DNA from: Cololabis saira | Lineage: Eukaryota; Chordata; Actinopteri; Beloniformes; Belonidae | Assembly (NCBI RefSeq): GCF_033807715.1 | Contig: NC_084596.1 | Span: forward strand, 34,868,879 to 34,932,878 | Direction of reading: 5' to 3' | DNA: 64,000 nt | Shown here: piece by piece, positions 60,101 to 64,000 of the stretch | How positions within the stretch are numbered: position 1 is the stretch's first letter | Layout of the letters: each line of letters begins with the position of its first letter | Notes under the pieces: model-generated | What the model was told of the DNA's origin: nothing | Databases searched by the model: none | The model's input: only the letters and a program-made list of their open reading frames with translations | Made by a program: the position numbers and the translations under genes

Positions 60101-62648
60101 CCACAATGCTGGAAGCTTGAGCAACATTCAGGAGGATTAATTAATAATAATAATGATAAATACGTACTAACAAGAGTATAACTGCTGTTTGTACTACTAC
60201 CACCATTACAATACACCAAAGTAATGATTTATGCTAAATAAGAACTATGCTGTCCAAACAAAAAATAACTACATAGCTATAGACAAATATTTATGCTTAC
60301 GGTTTTTATGGCTACAGTTGAAACATTAACCCATTCTCATCTTTGTTTCCTCCTTTGTTTCTTAATGCACTTAAAAGTACAATAATTTTTTTCTTTTCAA
60401 ATGAAGTCAGAAACCAAGTAAAATGGGTGCGTTGGACAAGAGGGGAAGACCACACATGGACTTGAAGAAGCTGCTGCAGCATCCTCAGAATCTTATCCTG
60501 TCACAGAAGCACCCGAAGCCCAAAGGACACATTGACAACTGCAGTACATGAGGAAATAATGAAGTAATAATGAATGCTGAGGTGGCACAGTTGTCTGCAC
60601 AGATACAGAGCTACCTTTCCGAGTTGCCCAGTGGCCGGGATTAAAAACCCATTAAGGGTTTCCCTGAACTTGCCTCAGTTGCCCGAGCCTACCTCTCTGT
60701 TCCATGCACAATTGTGGGAAGTGAGCGCTGGTTTAGCTTGGCTGGACATGTGCTAGATGAGAGGGGAGAAACCGACTGTTAGGTGACCAGACAGAAATGC
60801 TATTGTATGCAAACAAAAAAAAATGCCATTAATATTCAACTAAAAACATTTTGCTTTTACAAATGTCTGGAATAGAAGAGAGCGTGCTTTGTTCAACTAT
60901 TATACCATTATGTTCCTATTATTATTTGGTGGAGTATTCAGGATTTGACATTCAACCCCAGATTTAGAGCTTTTGGACTTCATTATTTATTTATTATTAT
61001 TATTTTAGTAGGCAGAAAATATAAAAAAAGGAAAAAGGAAAAATGTCCTGTCATCTGTTGAATTTAGTCTGAAAAAGGATTTATGCTACTGAACCGTTTT
61101 ATGATCAAATCTGTTGCACTTGTTTTTGTTTGGTGAATTATATCCAGTAAAGATGGATCATTTTCAGGTATTTTTACCTACTCCCAGTTCCAGGGAATTT
61201 CATTTTGAAAAGTGAACGAAGTATATGTTATTATTATAGTTTGGAGAAAAGGTTTTAAATGTATTCATTTATGCATATATAAATAATAAAACTAGTCAAA
61301 TCTTTAAATTACAGTTCCTAAAAAAAAAAATCGGAACCACCAAAGTTTGGTACCGGACAGTGTTTTGGGGCTTCCAGGATTGTGAATGAGAAGATGGCAT
61401 CATAGGGTCATGTGTGGATGATGCGTTTTCAGAATGCAAAAGTTAAAACGAAGAAGTCAAAAGTTTGGTGACCTGAGTGTCTACGGTCCACACCTGTTTA
61501 TACGGTCGTCTCTAGTCCAGCAACTAACCATGTATCAGTCTTATGTACCGGTACATAGAACTCTTAGTTCTCCGGCCGATGGGATAATTAGTACTAGTAT
61601 ATTTAGTTTGATGTACCGATGACAATATATTTGTGCATCTCCTCTCTCTGCTCTTCATCCTTTCTTTCCTACCACAGTGAAGTTAGTTTTAAGTTGGATA
61701 TTTGACAGACATTCGCTCTGGGTAAACCTCTAAACCTTTCATTCACTTATGCTCAATAGCTTCCAGGTTTCAGGTCATGTGATCAATTGACTCAAAATCA
61801 GTGTTTGATCATAGTACTACTCTGTCTGCATCAGATACGCCTCTTTACTTTATATTTAAAATCTGTCCATAATTTGTATTCATTTTTATATGTAAATACT
61901 AGCATTTTAGCTCAATAGCTTCCAGGTCATTTGATTCATTGACTCAAAATCAGTGTTGGATCATAGTTCTTATCTGGCTGCATGAAATACGCCTCTTGAT
62001 TTCATATTTAAAATCTGTTCATAGTAGGGCTGGGCGATATGGACCAAAAGTCATATCTCGATATTTTCTAGCTAAATGGCGATACTCGATATATATCTCG
62101 ATATTTTTTCTGTGCCATAATTGGGGTTTCCCCCAAAGCATTATAGCATAGCATCTCTGTTAGCTTCATTTTTTCTGAGGCAAACCCTTAAAAAAACAGT
62201 CAGTTTTAATACAAAGCCTCGTGCCAAATGTCACACAGGTACCTTTATTAACAGAGGTCTGCACAATATCAAAATGTATAAAACAAATGAAATAAAAATA
62301 AACTGCCTGCATATATAGAATAAAAATGCTTCTTGAATAAAATAAAACAAATATCCCTTTCCTGCATAACAATTAAATTAAAATACACTGTGCAATTAAT
62401 ACAATGTAGACAGTAACAGGCAGACTTTTCCACTGAGGTTGACAGTTGTGCAAATAACAAAAGATTTGTGCAAATCTCAAATAAAACATTCAAGTCAATT
62501 TGTCACAAAATAAGCTATATCAAAATCATTTAAAAAAAAAAAATGTTTTTTTAAATCGATATAAACGATATCGTCTCGTACCATATCGTGTTTGAAAATA
62601 TATCGATATATATTAAAATCTCGATATATCGCCCAGCCCTAGTTCATA

Positions 62649-62688
<40 letters not shown>

Positions 62689-62714
62689 TTTATAGTCTAC
62701 GTTATCTCTCTCTA

Positions 62715-62753
<39 letters not shown>

Positions 62754-64000
62754 GGTTGTTAGCTCCTCAACAACTTTAAACATAGTATCTATGCTTATAT
62801 CACATTTTATTAAAAGTCGGGACACGCTTCAGCCCTCTTCTGTCTCCCTGTGTTTACTGTAAAGTCAGCAATACGTGTGCATGTGAAATGTTGGAACAGC
62901 TTGCTCAGAGTCGGCCTGGACCCTAAGTGAATGAGAGGTTTAGAGGTTTATCCAGAGCGAATGTCTGTCGAATATCAAACTGAAAACTAACTTCACTGTG
63001 GTTTCCTTCCTCTTTTCTTCCTCTACCTGGCTGGCCTTCGGCAGGATGGTCTTTCCTCTTAAAGGAGAGTTTTTCTTGGGTTTTTTTCCCTGCCATTGTA
63101 TATTTAACATTTGCTCAGGGATCATGTTCTGGGTGTCTGGAAAACACCTAAAGACAGCTTGTATTGTAATAAACGCTTTATAGATAAAAAGGAATTGAAC
63201 TGAACTGAATTGAATTGACTGTAAGTATTGGGAAGAATAAAAACTGCTTTCAAACGCTGATGGATGTGAGGTCGATGCTTCTTGAATTTGAGGTTGGATT
63301 GTGGAGGTTTGTCTCATCCAACATCAAAAGTAGTTGAATAAAGCTCACATTTTTGTTTCTTATCCGTTTTGTTCCTCCAGGCATCCCCCAGCAACACGAC
63401 TATAAGGAGGAAGAGGAAGAGGAGGAGGATGTTCTTCCTGATGTCCGGATCTTCGACCAAGAGGAACCAGAACTCCCACTGATTAAGCAGGAGCAGGATG
63501 AGCCAGAAGCGGTCCACATTAAAGAGGAAGTGGAGGAAGAGGAAGAGGAGGAGCTAATGCTGAAGCAGGAGGATGATGCCTTCATGGTGACTGTTACACT
63601 TGATGAAAGTGACCACAGCGAGTCCGAGCCAGTCAGTAGCCAGAGCCTCCCTGCACTCACTGAGAGTCCAGATCAGGAAGGAAGGAAGCAGACAGACTCT
63701 GGAACGGCCCGGAATGAAGAGCTGAAGCCCAAAAAGCGACGTCGCAAGAATGCTTCCAAACCTGAGAAATGTGAAATCTGTGGAAAAGTGTTCAAGGATA
63801 AAATCATAAAGAAGGATCATCTGAGAATCCACACGGGCCTGAAGCCGTATGCTTGCAAGACCTGCGGGAGGAGGTTCTACGTCATGTCCCAGATGAAGTA
63901 TCACGAACGGACTCACACCGGCGAGAAGCCGTACTCCTGCAAGGCCTGCGGGAAGAGCTTTGGTCACAGCGGAGATCTGAACGTCCACATGAGAACCCAC
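56994..64000 (+). CDS. C2H2 zinc-finger protein, 5' part (gene span, runs past window)
   Basis: Exon 1 (56994-57177) encodes a teleost zinc-finger N-terminal leader: LRGFIGQRLAAAAEEIFSEF then EKTIVRYEEEIERQRRLLEE, an amphipathic helix typical of many fish KRAB-less ZNFs. Donor G|GTACGA. After a 6.2-kb intron, exon 2 (63381-64000, acceptor TTCCTCCAG) continues in phase with GIPQQHDYKEEEEEEE. It gives an acidic linker with three psi-K-x-E motifs (LIKQE, HIKEE, LKQED), then KPKKRRRK (nuclear localisation) and three C2H2 fingers beginning CEICGKVF, CKTCGRRF and CKACGKSF, joined by TGEKPY-type linkers. It is a likely DNA-binding transcription factor; target unknown. More fingers are expected beyond the window. 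Confidence 0.9.
57800..59100. repeat. Degenerate GGTTCCTGGTT minisatellite, split by a MITE
   Basis: Units like GAAGGTTCCTGGTTTGTGGTGG of about 25-35 bp run at 57800-57843 and 58558-59100. The MITE at 57844-58557 sits inside the array. Confidence 0.8.
57844..58557. mobile_element. hAT MITE inserted in the minisatellite
   Basis: Ends CAGAGGTGTC and GACACCTCTG. The adjacent 8 bases CCTGGTTA and CCTGGTTC are a near-exact duplication. The interior has AAGTACTTTTACT-like words and no frame. Confidence 0.82.
60660..60782 (+). pseudogene. hAT (ZBED-like) transposase C-terminal remnant
   Basis: The frame reads FPELASVARAYLSVPCTIVG followed by SERWFSLAGHVLDER, the hAT dimerisation core. The sequence then goes out of frame and stops. 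The family normally continues RNRLxGDxVEMLLFLxKN, echoed in other frames after 60770. A dead copy. Confidence 0.8.
62025..62641. mobile_element. hAT MITE with 8-bp target duplication
   Basis: Ends TAGGGCTGGGCGATAT and ATATCGCCCAGCCCTA. Flanks are exact 8-bp repeats GTTCATAG (62017-62024, 62642-62649). The interior is rich in ATATCGAT. Same terminal family as 19437-19842. Confidence 0.92.
62648..62752. repeat. (TA)n tracts
   Basis: Two TA runs at 62648-62686 and about 62717-62751, separated by a short TCTC-rich spacer. Confidence 0.9.
63000..63220 (+). mobile_element. Fish LINE/SINE 3' tail
   Basis: Same word order as the block in wdr33 intron 3 (23600-23830), ending GTAATAAACGCTTTATAGAT and GAATTGAACTGAA repeats. 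Confidence 0.6.
63381..64000 (+). CDS. Zinc-finger gene exon 2 (truncated by window end)
   Basis: Open to the last base. Acidic region residues 1-110, basic KPKKRRRK, then three C2H2 fingers. The third finger runs to HMRTH at the window edge. Confidence 0.92.

Larger units (their letters stand above)
57178..63380 (+). other. Zinc-finger gene intron 1
   Basis: 6.2 kb filled with a minisatellite, two hAT MITEs, a dead hAT transposase end, (TA)n tracts and a LINE tail. No further exon is recognised. An acceptor-like CATTCATGCAG at 57510 precedes a short open stretch of unknown meaning. Confidence 0.6.

Overview
The window is nuclear DNA of a ray-finned (teleost) fish. The genes have many short exons with GT-AG introns, and the intergenic and intronic DNA is full of fish-type hAT, Tc1/mariner and L2-like elements and long microsatellites. 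The protein-coding genes have clear vertebrate orthologues or families.

Layout, left to right. 1-1140 is the 3' part of a hAT transposase-like (ZMYM1/TTF-hAT type) open frame that continues out of the window. 1141-4070 is repeat DNA: a TA-flanked palindromic MITE, an L1/Tx1-type ORF1 fragment and an L2-like LINE tail. About 4312-9500, on the minus strand, is a Golgi carbohydrate sulfotransferase gene of the CHST11/12/13 branch. One of its introns holds a 2.1-kb near-perfect palindrome. 10.6-13.1 kb is a repeat with inverted arms of about 440 bp. A CpG-type promoter with ZNF143-, ETS- and YY1-like sites at 13.83-14.32 kb precedes wdr33.

wdr33 fills 14-44 kb on the plus strand. Twenty coding exons between 21325 and 43758 can be joined with intact phases into 1083 codons plus stop. 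They encode the WD40 subunit of CPSF that reads the AAUAAA polyadenylation signal. Its introns carry an unusual minisatellite made of splice-acceptor-like units (14.55-15.66 kb), several degenerate minisatellites, MITEs, LINE remnants and a pogo/Tigger fragment. sft2d3, a single-exon vesicle-transport membrane protein, lies tail-to-tail with wdr33, the same pairing as in mammals. A 620-bp palindrome separates the two genes. Next come a dual-specificity phosphatase (minus, 49.4-50.0 kb) and the 5' part of a C2H2 zinc-finger gene (plus, 57.0 kb to beyond the window end).

The most interesting signal is inside wdr33. Exon 6 reads in frame through a weak donor into intron 6 for 98 more codons, including a strongly hydrophobic stretch. 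It stops within a cluster of AATAAA signals followed by a GT-rich tract. This predicts a short, possibly membrane-anchored product of 306 aa made by intronic polyadenylation of the gene that encodes the polyadenylation-signal reader. A second, similar read-through with a stop codon embedded in AATAAA follows exon 20. All gene models are conceptual translations read by eye; no alignment or search was run.
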